Under the pieces are notes generated by a model. That model saw only the letters and a program-made list of their open reading frames with translations, was not told where the DNA came from and ran no database searches. The position numbers and the translations under genes were made by a program. Positions 1 to 11,168 of a stretch of DNA of 64,000 nucleotides are shown here, one piece after another. The first letter of the stretch is position 1. Each line of letters begins with the position of its first letter. The stretch comes from Actinomucor elegans (Eukaryota > Mucoromycota > Mucoromycetes > Mucorales > Mucoraceae), in assembly GCA_026027325.1 (NCBI GenBank), contig JAMSLZ010000012.1:558001-622000 (forward strand), read 5' to 3'.

Positions 1-1644
1 AATTGCATACCTATTATACTTTCTTCTAAATGTCACTGCGGTTTCGACAGTACCAAATGTTACAGTAGCTGATAGTTTATCAGCATCAAATTTGATATCT
101 TTGGCACCACCCATCATTGTATTGGCCATAGTTCGGATTTGGTCTTCTTTTGTATCTTTGCTTAGACCAGTAATGATCAATGTATTGGATTTACCATTAG
201 TCACTATAGGAACAATGGGTTCTGATAGAATAGATGCTGAAGATGTCTTGTTGTTTATGTTGGTATGGTCACTTTGTGGATGATGGGATGGAGGTTGGTT
301 TAATCGACTCGTAATGCTTGGTCTTTCCGGAGTGGATGGTGCATTAAGTCTATTTCTTATATCATTAGATTGCTGTCTTTGATGAGGTGATGTATAAGAC
401 ACGTTTCTAGGCGATATAGCAGCTTGCTGATGTCTGGAAGCAGCTCCTTTAATTGAGAATACGCCTTTGGCAATAGCAGGACGTGCATCAATACGTTTAT
501 GCAAATGTTCATCGGTCTCTTCAGTTTGATCTCTGTTACGTTTATCGCCCGCCTATTATATTAGAAACGTTAAGATAAGCCGTCAATGACACTATAACCT
601 TACTTACATTATGCTCTTTTGTTTCCTTTCTCTTTTTCAAATTATCAGCAGCTTCTCGACGTTTTCTATCCAATTCAGCTAAACGCTGCTTCTCTTGTTC
701 TAATTGGATTTGCTGTTGCAGCATCATCATACGTTGTGCTTCCATTTCAATAAATTGACGTTTCTGAAGCATTTGCTGCTGTTGAGCGTTTGCACCGTTA
801 TTAAACTTTGGATTGACATAAATACGATTTGAATATGGAGGATATTGGGGAAACATACTACTAAAATCATTGAGAAACATAAACGAGTATAAATACAATA
901 AAGAAAAAGAAAAAGAAAAAGTGATTGCAGCTGGAAGAAGGTGCTTTCTGGCGCATCTATTGCTTTTTTTTTTCTTTTTTTTAAGCGCTTCTTTTAATCT
1001 CTCTTTTCTCGATAAAAGCTACCTTCTCCAACTGTTTCAAGTCATAAAAAAAGAAATCTATCTATAAAAACCTACTTCATTGCCATTGTATCTGGTATAT
1101 ACTTGAGCTGCTGTTGATTTTGTTGAATATAACCGCCGTAATTATTATAATAACCTTGACCATTATTATAATTGCCACGGTTATTGTTATATCTTTGCTG
1201 TTGCTGCTGCTGTAGCTGTTGTTGCTGCTGTTGTTGTTGTTGTTGTTGTTGCTGCTGTGGCTGTTGTTGCTGCTGTGGCTGTTGTGGCTGCTGTTGTTGG
1301 TTGATTTGTCTACTAGGCATTGAGCTGCTGGCTTGGTCCACTGGCGTTTTCTTTTCTTGTTCAAGTTTAGCTTCTTCCGGTTTCTCACTTGCTTTGAGTT
1401 CTGTTTCATTCATTTCCCCTTCTTCAAACTCAACTACCACGTCCTTTGTTTCCTCGACTACTACATCTTTTGTTTTCTCGACTGTAGTCACGGGTTTTTC
1501 ATCACTGATATCAGCAGCTTGTTCAGTTTCCTTGGCAAACTCGAGCTCTAGTTGCTTCTCCAGTTCTTCTGCAGTCAATTCGGGTCCTTCCAACTCTCCC
1601 AAGTCTCCGAAATCATCAAAATCTAACTCGTCATCGGTCAACAT
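1..1644 (-). CDS. RNA-binding protein with acidic N-terminus, poly-Q tract and C-terminal RRM (RBM33-like), 3' end outside window
   Basis: I read exons 1076-1644, 608-860 and 1-552 with introns of 215 and 55 bp; frames join exactly (phase 2, then 0). The protein starts with an acidic segment (MLTDDELDFDDFGDLGELE), continues into E/K-rich sequence, then a long Q tract and an N/Y/G-rich stretch (about residues 110-190). Exon 2 encodes a Q/E/K-rich, probably coiled-coil helix. Exon 3 is S/P/N-rich and ends in what looks like the start of an RRM: an RNP2-like TLIITGLS, then KDTKEDQIRTM, then FDADKLSATVTF. Order and composition resemble RBM33-type nuclear RNA-binding proteins, but the paralogue assignment is inference. 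Exon 2 can start at 860 or 857 because the acceptor is TAGTAG, giving or omitting one Ser. The protein continues past the left edge, so length and C-terminus are unknown. A reading that stops at 1073 is the unspliced alternative. Confidence 0.75.
553..607 (-). other. intron 2 of the RRM protein gene
   Basis: A 55-bp intron with donor GTAAGT and acceptor ATAATAG. Its removal joins a Lys-rich helix (KKRKETKEHN) to AGDKRNRDQTEE in frame. Confidence 0.8.
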
Positions 1645-3372
1645 GTTGGTGGATTATACTTTTCTTTTGCGTGTGAAACTGAAAACAAGGAGTGTATTAT
1701 AGGTGCGTTTGCCTTTTTATTTACTTTGAGCGCGATTGATGACGTGTTGAAAAGGACATTGAATTTCTCACAAGGTTTGCTCGTTGTCTTCGCTCCAATC
1801 AAACCTTGGTAGTGCCTTTTATAGCATTTAAATCGAATTATGCCCAGCGCATCTATTATTTAAATTATTCGAAATATGGATAAAGCAATGTACTAAAAGC
1901 CATTGATCTTTATTCAGATTTTCAATAATAACTGCAATATTCTGTTTGGACCATCCTATGCACAATTAGATTCTATTTAAAGCATATTAATTATGCTCAT
2001 GCTTATTTCTATGTTTCTATTATGTGAAAGTGACAACCAAATGACACGTATTCCAGATTTAGAGCTTTTCTCGCGCTGTAATAATCTTCATCCAATAAAC
2101 GATTATTAAGAAAATTTATTGAATCTCCTTCATCCAATAAAATGTCCTTTGAAAATTGAATCAGTTCTTGGTTTTTTTATAGATTATATCCTCTTGAGGC
2201 ATTTCTTTTGGCTTAAAAACTCCTTTACAAATAAAACCTATACTACCTAGAGAACATCGAGCCCTTCTGAAACTACGCATATATATTTTTGCCTTTTTTT
2301 TTTGGGGACTATAAACAATTCGAATTATTACTAAAGACCAAAATCACCAAAGTTGCTAATAAAATAAAATAAAATAAACAAATTAACACTCTATTATTTG
2401 GTCAAAATGCAATGCTATCATAGCCAAATTTATAAATCTATTATCCACCAACTTTGTTAATTTGAATTGTGCATAAAAGAAGTAGCGAATTCTCAAAAGT
2501 TTTAAACTCGTCGCGGTATACGTAAAATAGCACTAGCAAATCAGGTACTTTTAAATATTTAAACCCACCTTTAAAGTTCTGAGGAAATACACTTTTCTAT
2601 TTCGTATTATGCAATCTATATTCATTTGATTATCCTAGAACAAAAGATGGCATGTTATAAACTTGGCTCGTGAACCTTTGTACAATATGTTTAGGTATAT
2701 AGATTTGAACTGCTTCTTTATTAGACACAACGCTTTGATCAAAGTTAAAGGGGTTTACTCATATCATCAATCGATGCAAGGTCTCGGTCTGCAAGTAGCA
2801 TAGAATAATATGCTGAATGACCTATGTACAAGTGATCTCTTTATCAAACACTTAGGCCTGTGCTGTGCATTTTGTATAACGGTAACTCGATATCTATAGC
2901 GTTTTAATAGGATATTATAATGGAAATGTAAGACGAGATCCATTATACAACGAGTTTCATATAATGCACATTCCTATTTACTGTCAAATGACGATAACAA
3001 TACCTTACCCGATTTACTAACCGGGAATCTATCTACCTATCTATCTATCGAAGTAATGGCAAGTAAAATAGACTAGAATCAACTACCTTTAATTCATACA
3101 AGACAAAGTATAAAGAAAGGTACAATTTGTATAATCAAAAGACAGATCATTTGTTCTAAAGAGAATACATCTTATGACCCTATCTTTGTATTAGATATAA
3201 CTTTCTGGTGGTTCTTTTAGAGATCAGTCGATGTATTTTCACCAAGACTGCAAAAGATAGGAGAGCTATTATTTTGTTTACTATGGTTATATATCAATTG
3301 ATAGAATACAGTGTGCAAAGAAGGCTTTTTTTTATGTATATTATATATAGAACAGTTGTTTTTTGATTATAT
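1645..3372. other. intergenic, AT-rich
   Basis: About 1.7 kb without a supportable gene on either strand; all frames are densely stopped. It holds a short CTAT tetranucleotide run near 3028-3049 and short A/T tracts. The first 150 bases next to 1644 should contain the promoter of the RRM gene; I see no clear TATA box there. Confidence 0.6.
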
Positions 3373-3768
3373 TTAAGAAGAGAAAAGGTTTGTATATACA
3401 TTTTTGCTATGAGATGAAAAGTATGTTGAATGATGATCCATGGTAGAATAATAAGAACAAGTAGAAGATGAACTACTAGATGATGAAGATGATGATAATG
3501 CTGGATAATATGAAGATGAATAGCGACGTCGGCGATAGGCTATCTCATACGTAGGACTAACAGTGCTTGTTGATCGAGAACTAATGAATAGAAGAGAAGG
3601 ATTGTCTGCAGTGGTATATACAGGTTTCGAAGCTTCATTTGACTGACAAGTAGAAGAACAGAAAGACTTGCTCTATATATACTTGTTAAATATCATCCTT
3701 AAAGGCTTTGTATATCTTACCTCTTCAAGTAACTGCTTTTCACAATAGAGACAAATGTTGAGGTCCAT
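3373..3768 (-). CDS. Ecl1-family-like small zinc-binding protein
   Basis: Two exons, 3721-3768 (16 codons) and 3373-3672 (99 codons plus TAA), flank a 48-bp intron (GTAAGA..TATATAG) and encode 115 residues. The N-terminus reads MDLNICLYCEKQLLEE, then SKSFCSSTCQ after the splice. This is the CxxC...C...C arrangement of the fungal Ecl1 life-span regulator family (small nuclear proteins that extend chronological life span and respond to metal and sulfur status in fission yeast). The rest is low complexity, with RRRR at about residue 63 and an 11-Ser run. The intron cuts the zinc motif between the second and third cysteines, so unspliced gene finders would miss it. Family membership rests on motif and size only. 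Confidence 0.7.
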
Positions 3769-4015
3769 GACTATCTTCTTGTTAGATATAAAGAAGAGAA
3801 AAAGAACTCATCTACAGCGAGCTGGTTTTATACCCAAGGGTCACGCCTTTTTTTTTTTTTTTTTTTTTTTTCAAAAGAAAGGGATACGTGTTCCTAATAC
3901 GAATAGGGGCAATTCACTATATATACAACTCGAGGGACCTGGCAGTAGTATTACGCCGTACACAGACAATAATCAATGGTGTATAAGGTAATATTACATG
4001 TTTTTATTTGTATAG

Positions 4016-5026
4016 CTAATATAAAAGGCCATACAAGATCATGGCCGAAGTAGCACTAGCTACACCAAATGCAATAGCAATAGGTCCAAAATTTTCAGCC
4101 ATTCTTTTACCAGCATTATAGAAACAAGTAGGACAATAATCCGCTATAAAGTTTATCAGCCAATTAGAAATTCTCACTTTATATACAACTACTTACGTCC
4201 ACTTGAAGGCTGATAGGCTTCAGGCGAATAGAATGCAATAGATAATCGAGTCACAGGTGCTAACCATCCAGGTTGAGGTATCGCAGAAACACCTCTTTGA
4301 TCATACAATTGAATTTGATACATACCCATCATCAAAGGTGACGCAGAAGGTACATCTTTGACTTGCCAAACAGCACTAGTAGCCGCTCCAGGTAATGCAG
4401 TGATGGTATAGGTGATTTTGTTAGGTCCAACAGCTGCCAAGGTAAGATTAGCGGGTTGGACTTTCAAATCGCTAAACTGCCAGACAAATGTGACATTCTC
4501 TCTAGCATCAATACGGTATAAAGGTGAAACGGATTTACTGGCTGTAGGTGTTAAAAACGTGGCTGTACCGGGATAGATACTGTTGCCGAAACTGGCTGAT
4601 GTAGGTAAACCTGCCAAAGTATCATTTTGTCCATTGCCTGATGGCTGAGTACCGTTCACAGCGCCTGATGGTAAAGTTTGGTTACCACCACCCATACTGG
4701 GGATAACAGAACCGGATGCTGGGGGTTGTACGGCTCCACTAGACACTGCTGAGGGTGCTGCTGAGGGCGCTGGTGTGGCTGCAGGTGGCGCTCCACTAGA
4801 TGGAGCAGCAGCTACTGAAGAAGAGGTTGCTGCAGGAGGGGGGGCTGCTAATTTAATAATGAAATTTAATAAACTGTCTATCTAGTCGTATTCTTTGTTT
4901 TTTATTATTACCTTGAGGTACTATGAACGAGTTAGTTTGACTAGTTTTACTGAGAATAAATCATGAAAATTTACCTGCGTTTACTATGGCACATAAGCTG
5001 ACTAGTAGTAAAGGAAGAAGACGCAT
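4016..5026 (-). CDS. secreted/membrane protein, DUF7137-like (Ser/Ala/Pro-rich stalk plus beta domain plus C-terminal TM)
   Basis: Exons 4975-5026, 4912-4920, 4197-4847 and 4016-4143 give 279 residues; all phases agree. Residues 1-17 (MRLLPLLLVSLCAIVNA) are a signal peptide, followed by an A/P/S-rich region to about residue 105. A beta-rich domain follows (FLTPTASKSVSPLYRID, NVTFVWQFSDL, LTLAAVGPNKITYTI, GMYQIQLYDQRG, GWLAPVTRLSIAFY), typical of the fungal DUF7137 extracellular family. The C-terminus has a CPTC motif and a hydrophobic helix (GPIAIAFGVASATSAMILYG) ending at LLY, consistent with a membrane anchor. The second exon is only 9 nt. The exon 3 acceptor is TAGCAG, so 4847 or 4844 may be used. 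Function is unknown; cell-wall or surface location is inferred. Confidence 0.75.
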
Positions 5027-5407
5027 TATTCTAAGGGTTTATATATGTATAAAAGAAGATGAACTCGAGATGCTGTAAAAGAAAGAAAGAAGGAAAGAAA
5101 TTTTTTTATATTCAAAAGAAATAGCTATTTCTGAGGTCGTACACGCAGGCTGGAAATAACAAGGTGTCCGCTCGCTATATATAAACTTCATGAATACACC
5201 TATCAAAATCATGAAACTAGCCCGTCTAGAACTCCTTATTCTGCAATAAAACGCGTTTTCGAGTCATCCAATCAAGCTTATAACTAACACAAAAGCAAGC
5301 AGGTCTCGGACGAATCTTCGGATCTTGAACCATCACCCGACTCATAATAATAATCTATATTTGAGACTCAAATACCTATTTTCTCTCTTTCTTTCTTTTA
5401 CTTTATC

Positions 5408-6528
5408 ATGTCTGACGAACAAGGTAAACCCTCTAAAAATAAAAAAAATCCTATATTAGTTAATTCACTAATCATCTTCAAAAGAACGCGTTCAAGAATA
5501 CCTTGAATTTGCTATTCAACTAGCAAAAGAAGCTGGCGCCATTATCAAGGCTGCGGTCGATTCCCGTATGTCAGGAACAGGCTCTCATATCGAGCTTAAA
5601 AAGGAAAATCCAACAGACCTTGTCACGGAAACAGATAAAGCAGTAGAAGAGTTCATCAAAGAACGTCTTATCAAAACTTATCCCCAGCACAAGTAAGAAT
5701 AACTTGTTAAAGTGCTTCCAAGTTCTAACCTCTGCAACAGATTCATTGGTGAAGAAACATTTGCAAGTGGTGCTAAAACTGAATTCACTCATTTGCCTAC
5801 TTGGATAGTAGATCCCATTGGTAATATATATATATATTCTATAATGAATCAACAAGCTTATAAGAATCATATCTATAGATGGTACCACCAATTTCATTCA
5901 TGGCTATCCATTTGTCGCCGTTTCCATCGGACTCATAATCAACAAAATCCCCACAGTCGGTGTCGTGTTTAATCCATTGCTCAATGAGCTCTATTCTGCG
6001 GCTAAAGGCCATGGTGCCTATCTCAACCTTACACGCAAACTACCATTGTTCAATCCACCTCAGCCCTTGACCGATTTGTCTCATTGTCTCATCGCCACAG
6101 AAGCAGGTTCCGATCGCTCCAAGGCAGTCATTGATGCAAAGATCGCCGCCATTCACGACATGATGCGCAAAAAGACAGAGGCTAATCCCTTTGCTGCTGA
6201 AGCCCACAGTATCCGTACCACAGGTTCAGCTGCTTTAAATCTGTGCAATGTAGCCAAGGGCGTGGTGGATGTGTATTGGGAAGTGGGTTGTTGGGAATGG
6301 GATGTCGCTGCTGGTATTGTCATTGTCAATGAAGCTGGTGGTCTCGTTCTAGAAGGTCATAATAATAAGCAGGATATCGAGCCTGCCAATATCTTTTGTC
6401 GCAAGTATTTGGCTATTCGTGCTGCTTTGACCAAAGAAAGTCAGCTAGAGATCGCCTCCCAAATGCGAGATTTAATTCCTACCATTGAAGCTCCTCGTGC
6501 CCCTGTACCTGGAGGCTATGAATTTTGA
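5408..6528 (+). CDS. inositol monophosphatase
   Basis: Exons 5408-5423, 5485-5692, 5741-5820 and 5879-6528 encode 317 residues, with introns of 61, 48 and 58 bp. The enzyme removes phosphate from myo-inositol 1-phosphate in a Mg-dependent reaction, supplying free inositol for phosphatidylinositol and inositol-phosphate synthesis in the cytosol. Seen directly: TDLVTETDKAVE, the metal-binding GEE of motif KFIGEETF, DPIDGTTNFIHG (split by intron 3 between Ile and Asp) and WEWDVAAG near the C-terminus. These are the family's catalytic elements and all are intact. Full length for the family. It is divergent from the DUF7137-like gene, with about 380 bp shared between the two starts. Confidence 0.93.
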
Positions 6529-7001
6529 ATTTGATGTCTATGTAGATTATATATACTACAACTGTACTGTAATACCAACAAGAAAAAAACACCACATATA
6601 GTACCCCTTTGTAATTATGCATATAAAAGTTGATGTACTTTTGCCTTGCAAGTACAAAAGTTGAATTATTTCTAGAGACTGAAATCTAAAGTAAACTATG
6701 TTCGATTTAACAATGGTGCCAGATGCTATAGATAAAACAAGAGATATAAGCGTGCATAATATATATTCGCTAAATTATTTTGTATTAATCGAACGTTGGC
6801 CTATTTGTCTAATGGAATTCTTAGATTATTTTATGGTATTTTGATTACCCAGCAAAGGAAGACTAAGGTGAGGTATCAAATAAATAACTAGTATGAAATG
6901 TATATTTCCACACCCCTCTGCCAATTCTGTACTTATACAGTCTTAGTTGCTATTGCATTGCAATATGCTTTATATTATATCAAGTAATCACTTTTATCGT
7001 A
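6529..7001 (+). other. intergenic
   Basis: 3' region of the inositol monophosphatase gene and AT-rich spacer. No gene seen. Confidence 0.6.
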
Positions 7002-8393
7002 TCAATAATCGTAACGATAACCCTTATCACCATCCTTGCCTTTATCTTTATGATCTTCTTCGTATTCATCGTCCCATCTGTCATCATCTTCGTTCTTATG
7101 ATACCTATTATCATGCTTCACGTTTTCATCCAATTTATGATGATGGTGATCATCATATCCACAAAAAAGAGCAGGTTCATTATTATGGCTTTTGTGTTTG
7201 CAATCATGTTTCTTTGATCCTTTGTAATGCTGATGCTTGCGTTTATCAGGAATGATATAAATAGTCATAATAATTGTGCTATTCACTGTGATAATTTCAG
7301 TTTGAGTGGTGTCACTCTCAGTAGTGGTGTCTGTGGTTGTAGTAGTTGAGGCCACATGTGAACAGTTGTCTTCAGCATTATAATTATTGGAGAAATCACA
7401 GTTTTCTGCAGGAGCCCTGTAGCTACGAATTGACGGTTCTGTCACTAGACTTCAAAGGTATTCTCTGGCCAAGATTTGACCTACAAAGAAACCGTAATTA
7501 CCATCGTTTACAACGACTATAATATACGGTTAGCGCTTAAAGTTTGCATATCTGATATGTTATGATTATGAATATACCTTCCTGCGCGAGAATAAGGCCA
7601 CTCAATTCACCTATACGATGTTGAAATGTAACCTTATCAGGTCCATAGGAGTCATTATTGTAAGAAATATAGATATTCGGAACCGCGCTGCAAACATTTA
7701 TACCAAGACTAGGCCTGTGCCTCAGCAAAAGTAATCATAGACCCCTCATTAACTGGAATCTATCATACAACGAGTGAGTTATGTATGGAGTAAAATTTTG
7801 TGAATGTATATACGTTAAAAATCGAATATGAAGGACATTTCTCTCTCAATAGATCATTCCACTCATGCCCATCATAGAAAATGTTATGAGGAGAAGACAT
7901 ATTTCCCGGATATAAAGAACAATTTCCATAGTTACAAGTATTCATGGTAATAACGCTGTAACAATTGGTGTTATCATCGGTAGTTTTCGTATTATTATTT
8001 TCATCAAGGTAAAGGCTTAGTTTATAACCTGAAATATACAAGTAGCTTCGATAGTATTATTTGATATTTGTTCAAAATTGAGATAGCCAGTGCCCATGCT
8101 ATCAGTTATTGTATAATTAGATAACAGTTAAATTATTCAAACCAGCATCGTCAGGCACCATGGCCAGACACATCGTTGACGGCAGCTAAACCTCTTACTA
8201 CGAGATCGTAACTAGCAAAAGTGTTTCTATTTTCACAATCATTGACCGCTTCTAGATAATTGATAGTATATCCGTTATGCGTGGACATCACTCCTTCAAT
8301 TGCTAGTGATCTTTCAATGTTTTGATGGCCTTTAACATAAAAATCACCAGAGAAAATAGCATTGAATTGAAAATGCCTTAAAAAAAACATCAC
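7002..8393 (-). pseudogene. pseudogene of a choice-of-anchor-A family secreted adhesin
   Basis: Read on the minus strand from 8393 down, successive frames give pieces of one protein in the right order: FNAIFSGDFYVKGHQNIERS, GVMSTHNGYTINYLEA, LVVRGLAAVNDVSGHG, PDDAGLNNLTV, GTGYLNFEQISNNTIEA, YKLSLYLDENN, CNYGNCSLYPGNMSSPHNIF, VTFQHRIGELSGLILAQEG and NDGNYGFFVGQILAREYL. This is the choice-of-anchor-A pattern. The pieces are separated by frameshifts (near 8155, 8115, 8042 and 7720) and by an in-frame TGA directly after REYL at about 7455. No signal-peptide exon is visible upstream. At least two normal introns (near 7800 and 7500-7560) are still recognisable. The last 147 codons remain open and encode a T-rich then H/D/K-rich tail, a typical metal-binding-looking cell-wall tail. 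I infer a recently decayed gene. Confidence 0.72.
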
Positions 8394-9040
8394 AGAATGT
8401 CAGTATAAATATCTATATATATAAAGAATATGTATGCCATTACTAAGTCTTTGAAGGAACAGTTTACAAGTTAATTTCCGAATCGTATAGCCAGAGCAAA
8501 TATCTTTGTTATGTGTAGGGATTTTACACGTTTTCGTTCAAAATATCTAATTTAAATATGAATCAATGAAAGTCCTAATTCTTTCATTTGTCTGGTTCAT
8601 AGAAACGCTTAGCATATATAGGTCAGAACAAAAGCCTTTACTTTCCAGAATGGTAAAGAAGCAAGCAAAATAACTAAACTTTGTTAAGTAATAAAGCCTG
8701 TAATACATTCAGCGGTTCATTATGAGCAAGTGATATTATTTATTCAGATGTGACATTAAATCGTGATCAATCGAGATATTTGCAGATCATTGGATATCTA
8801 GATGTAATTTACTGCTAGTCGTTAATGTATATTATACTACTTGTTACACTTGGTTTACTAATGATTCTATAAAAACTCGCATTGTTTCATTTGAAAGTTA
8901 CTATATTGAGGATTAATCTAAACACCATATAAAAATCGTAGTCAAGGACTAAAGTCAATAGTAATTCTAAATATGAGTATACAAAGTACATATGTAACGG
9001 CACAAATTCAACTTTATTGGTCTTTGCATGATAAGCCAAT
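8394..9040. other. intergenic with a dispersed-repeat copy
   Basis: No gene seen. It contains one copy (8743-8812, with weaker similarity to about 8873) of a short repeat also found near 52.5 kb and twice near 62.7 kb. Confidence 0.55.
8743..8812. repeat. dispersed repeat family 2 (copy at 8.7 kb)
   Basis: TTCAGATGTGACATTAAATC, GAGATATTTGCAGATCATTG and ATATCTAGATGTAATTTAC; flanking sequence to about 8873 also resembles the flank of the 62.6 kb copy (ATGATTCTATAA / ATCATTCTATAA). Confidence 0.5.
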
Positions 9041-10441
9041 TTAAATATTCTGAAGGCGTGCAAGCTTAGCCTTGGCTTCTTCATCGGTATTTGGAAGATA
9101 ATACAAATGAGGAAGTGCAGCTGTTTTACGGAATAACTCGTCCAAGGAAAGATCTTTTGGTTTTTGAGTTCGTTCAATACGGACTTCCCTTGATAAAGAC
9201 GTACTTGTTGGTTCGGCAGCTAAAATAGTCAGAGTTAATACAGAGGTACTTATGGCTTTTGTTAATATTACCTTGTGCCAACTGTCTAGCCACTTGTCCA
9301 ATACCAATCGAACGAATCTTTCTTGCACCATCAGCAGCAGGTGAAGATGGAAGACTCAGCCCTGACTTTACTCGTTCAATAGAAGCTTCCCAATCCACTT
9401 TAACGCGTCTGTCTGCTGCACTTTGTTCATATTCTATTAAACTCTCTACCTGGGCCTCTGTCAAACCTTCTACTGTAAGTAACCTGCCAGTATCCTCAGG
9501 GAATTTGATCCCATTTACATTCTTAAAAGCTTCTTGGGCTTCAGTATCATTCTCATACTATGAAACAGAGTGAGCTTTGGTTAATCATGTAGTATAATGT
9601 GACTTACAATGACATAGCAATGTGTTTTGATAGAATCCATCCAGAAACGCTTAACTGTGCCATATTTCGAGAACAGATCTTGAACATGTCGAATGATTAA
9701 AGGACGAACAAAGCCTTTGACATATATGGCTGAGCTATTAACATCGTTGTTAGTGTTTGTATCGACCTTAACACGTTTCTCTAAAGAAAAAGATTAACAT
9801 TTCACTCTTTTCTAATAGTGCGTCGGTAAGAATGTACCTTCTTCATTATCAGTTGTATCCAATGAGCGTTTTCTTTTAACGCCTGTATCGATGTCAGTAT
9901 CCATATTTTCCTTTGTAGCCTCTTGCTGAGATGGCTTTTCCACAATCTCCTCTTTTGTGGGTGCAGCGGTTTCTTCTTGAACAACCTTTCCTTCAGTAAT
10001 GTCTTCTTTTACTTGTTCAACAGGTTGTTTGGTGATCTTTTCTTCGGTAACCTTTTCAACAGGTTTTTCTACTGACTTTTCTTCAATAGCTTCCTCGGCC
10101 TGTTGGTCAGCACTCTTTTCTTCAGCAACTTCATTGTGTACTGATTTTGCAGGAGTTTGTTTCTCAATATTATCAACAGAAGTTTGATCTTCAGGTTTCT
10201 TTTCTTCGATCTGCTCTTCAGGTGATTGATTGTCTTTATCTGTTTGATCTTGTGTTGTTTTCATTACCTTTTCTTCTGTTATTGGGCTTTCTTCATTAGT
10301 CTGACTCTCCTTTTCTGACGCGAGTGCATCGGTTAAACGAGCAATAAGTTCGTCTTTTTTGCCTTTAGTAGATAAATTACGACTGCTCAATTCGGAACGC
10401 AGATCTACAACCTTTAAATCAGAGGGATTTATTTCGGACAT
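9041..10441 (-). CDS. Acinus-like splicing factor (SAP + RRM + RSB motif)
   Basis: Exons 9838-10441, 9608-9780, 9272-9557 and 9041-9219 encode 413 residues, with introns of 57, 50 and 52 bp and agreeing phases. Residues about 6-42 are a SAP DNA/RNA-binding motif (LKVVDLRSELSSRNLSTKG, KKDELIARL). An E/K/T/P-rich disordered stretch with repeated EEK/EKP blocks follows. A divergent RRM lies around residues 215-295 (SAIYVKGFVRPLIIRHVQDL; KRFWMDSIKTHCYVIYEN). The C-terminus carries the RSB motif (LSLDELFRKTAALPHLYYLP), which in Acinus binds RNPS1 to build the ASAP complex linked to the exon junction complex. Domain order and C-terminal motif fit Acinus (ACIN1) closely; the protein is much shorter than the animal form, as expected in fungi. 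Confidence 0.88.
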
Positions 10442-11168
10442 GATTTACAATTATGGATTAAAGTATGAAAGAGTAATCTCGAAGATTTAGACGCGTTTTA
10501 TTAATCCACATTCCTTATACCAACAAGTTATAAGCGGAGATTTATTTACATTGATTCTTGATTGGTATAAGGCGTCCAGAAAACATATATATTTATACCC
10601 CGCATTAAAGTCTTAAGAAGCTTAATTGGAGATCGGCAAGTGAAAAAGAAGAGCAGCAGCATTCTATTATATTTCATTTCAGCCCTGAAACCCATCTTAC
10701 CTTAATTCGGGTTTCTTTAATAGAAAAAATCCAGTTATACAATTGGATATTTAATACAGTTACTATATAATTGTATTGCACATCAGATAACATAAAAATT
10801 ATGTACAGATTTACGTTAAAATATATGAATTATTGTGAAGCATGTACAATCATTTGACTCTTTTGCTTTAGATTAAATGTCAAAAAAAAATAGCAAAAAT
10901 AAACACAAGCATACTTTCAATGATCATATACCCGCTCCTATTATTAATGATTCTTTAAAAATGAGATTTATATTGCGTAAAACGTGACCAAACTTTGACA
11001 GTATGACATTCAAGGCAATACCTCGGGATTTGGATCACTTCTACCAATAGGAAATTGACGGTCACTTTTCCCGCCCGTCCCCTGTTTGCTTGACTTTTGA
11101 CATGGCCCCGCCCTTTTTCGAGGTGTCTTTCCTCTTTATATTGTATCTATATCTTATAAAACAGTGCA
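10442..11168. promoter_or_regulatory. divergent promoter region between Acinus-like gene and mtEF-G gene
   Basis: 727 bp between two divergent starts. Near the EF-G side are CCAATAGG (about 11043), two GC-box-like CCCGCCC/CCCGCCCTT motifs (about 11069 and 11108) and a TATAAA about 15 bases before the ATG. These are far more GC-rich than the rest of this spacer. Function is inferred from position. Confidence 0.4.

Noticed and set aside
1076..1644. RRM-gene exon 1 as a complete short protein ending MAMK
   Set aside because: The stop lies directly after a GTAGGT donor and exon 2 continues the same Q/N-rich protein in frame.
1172..1702. Poly-Cys/Ser frame on the plus strand
   Set aside because: It is the antisense reading of the CAG/CAA repeat and acidic region of the RRM protein gene.
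3021..3050. CTAT-rich stretch as a CRISPR-like or regulatory array
   Set aside because: Simple tetranucleotide repeat with no spacers and no adjacent genes.
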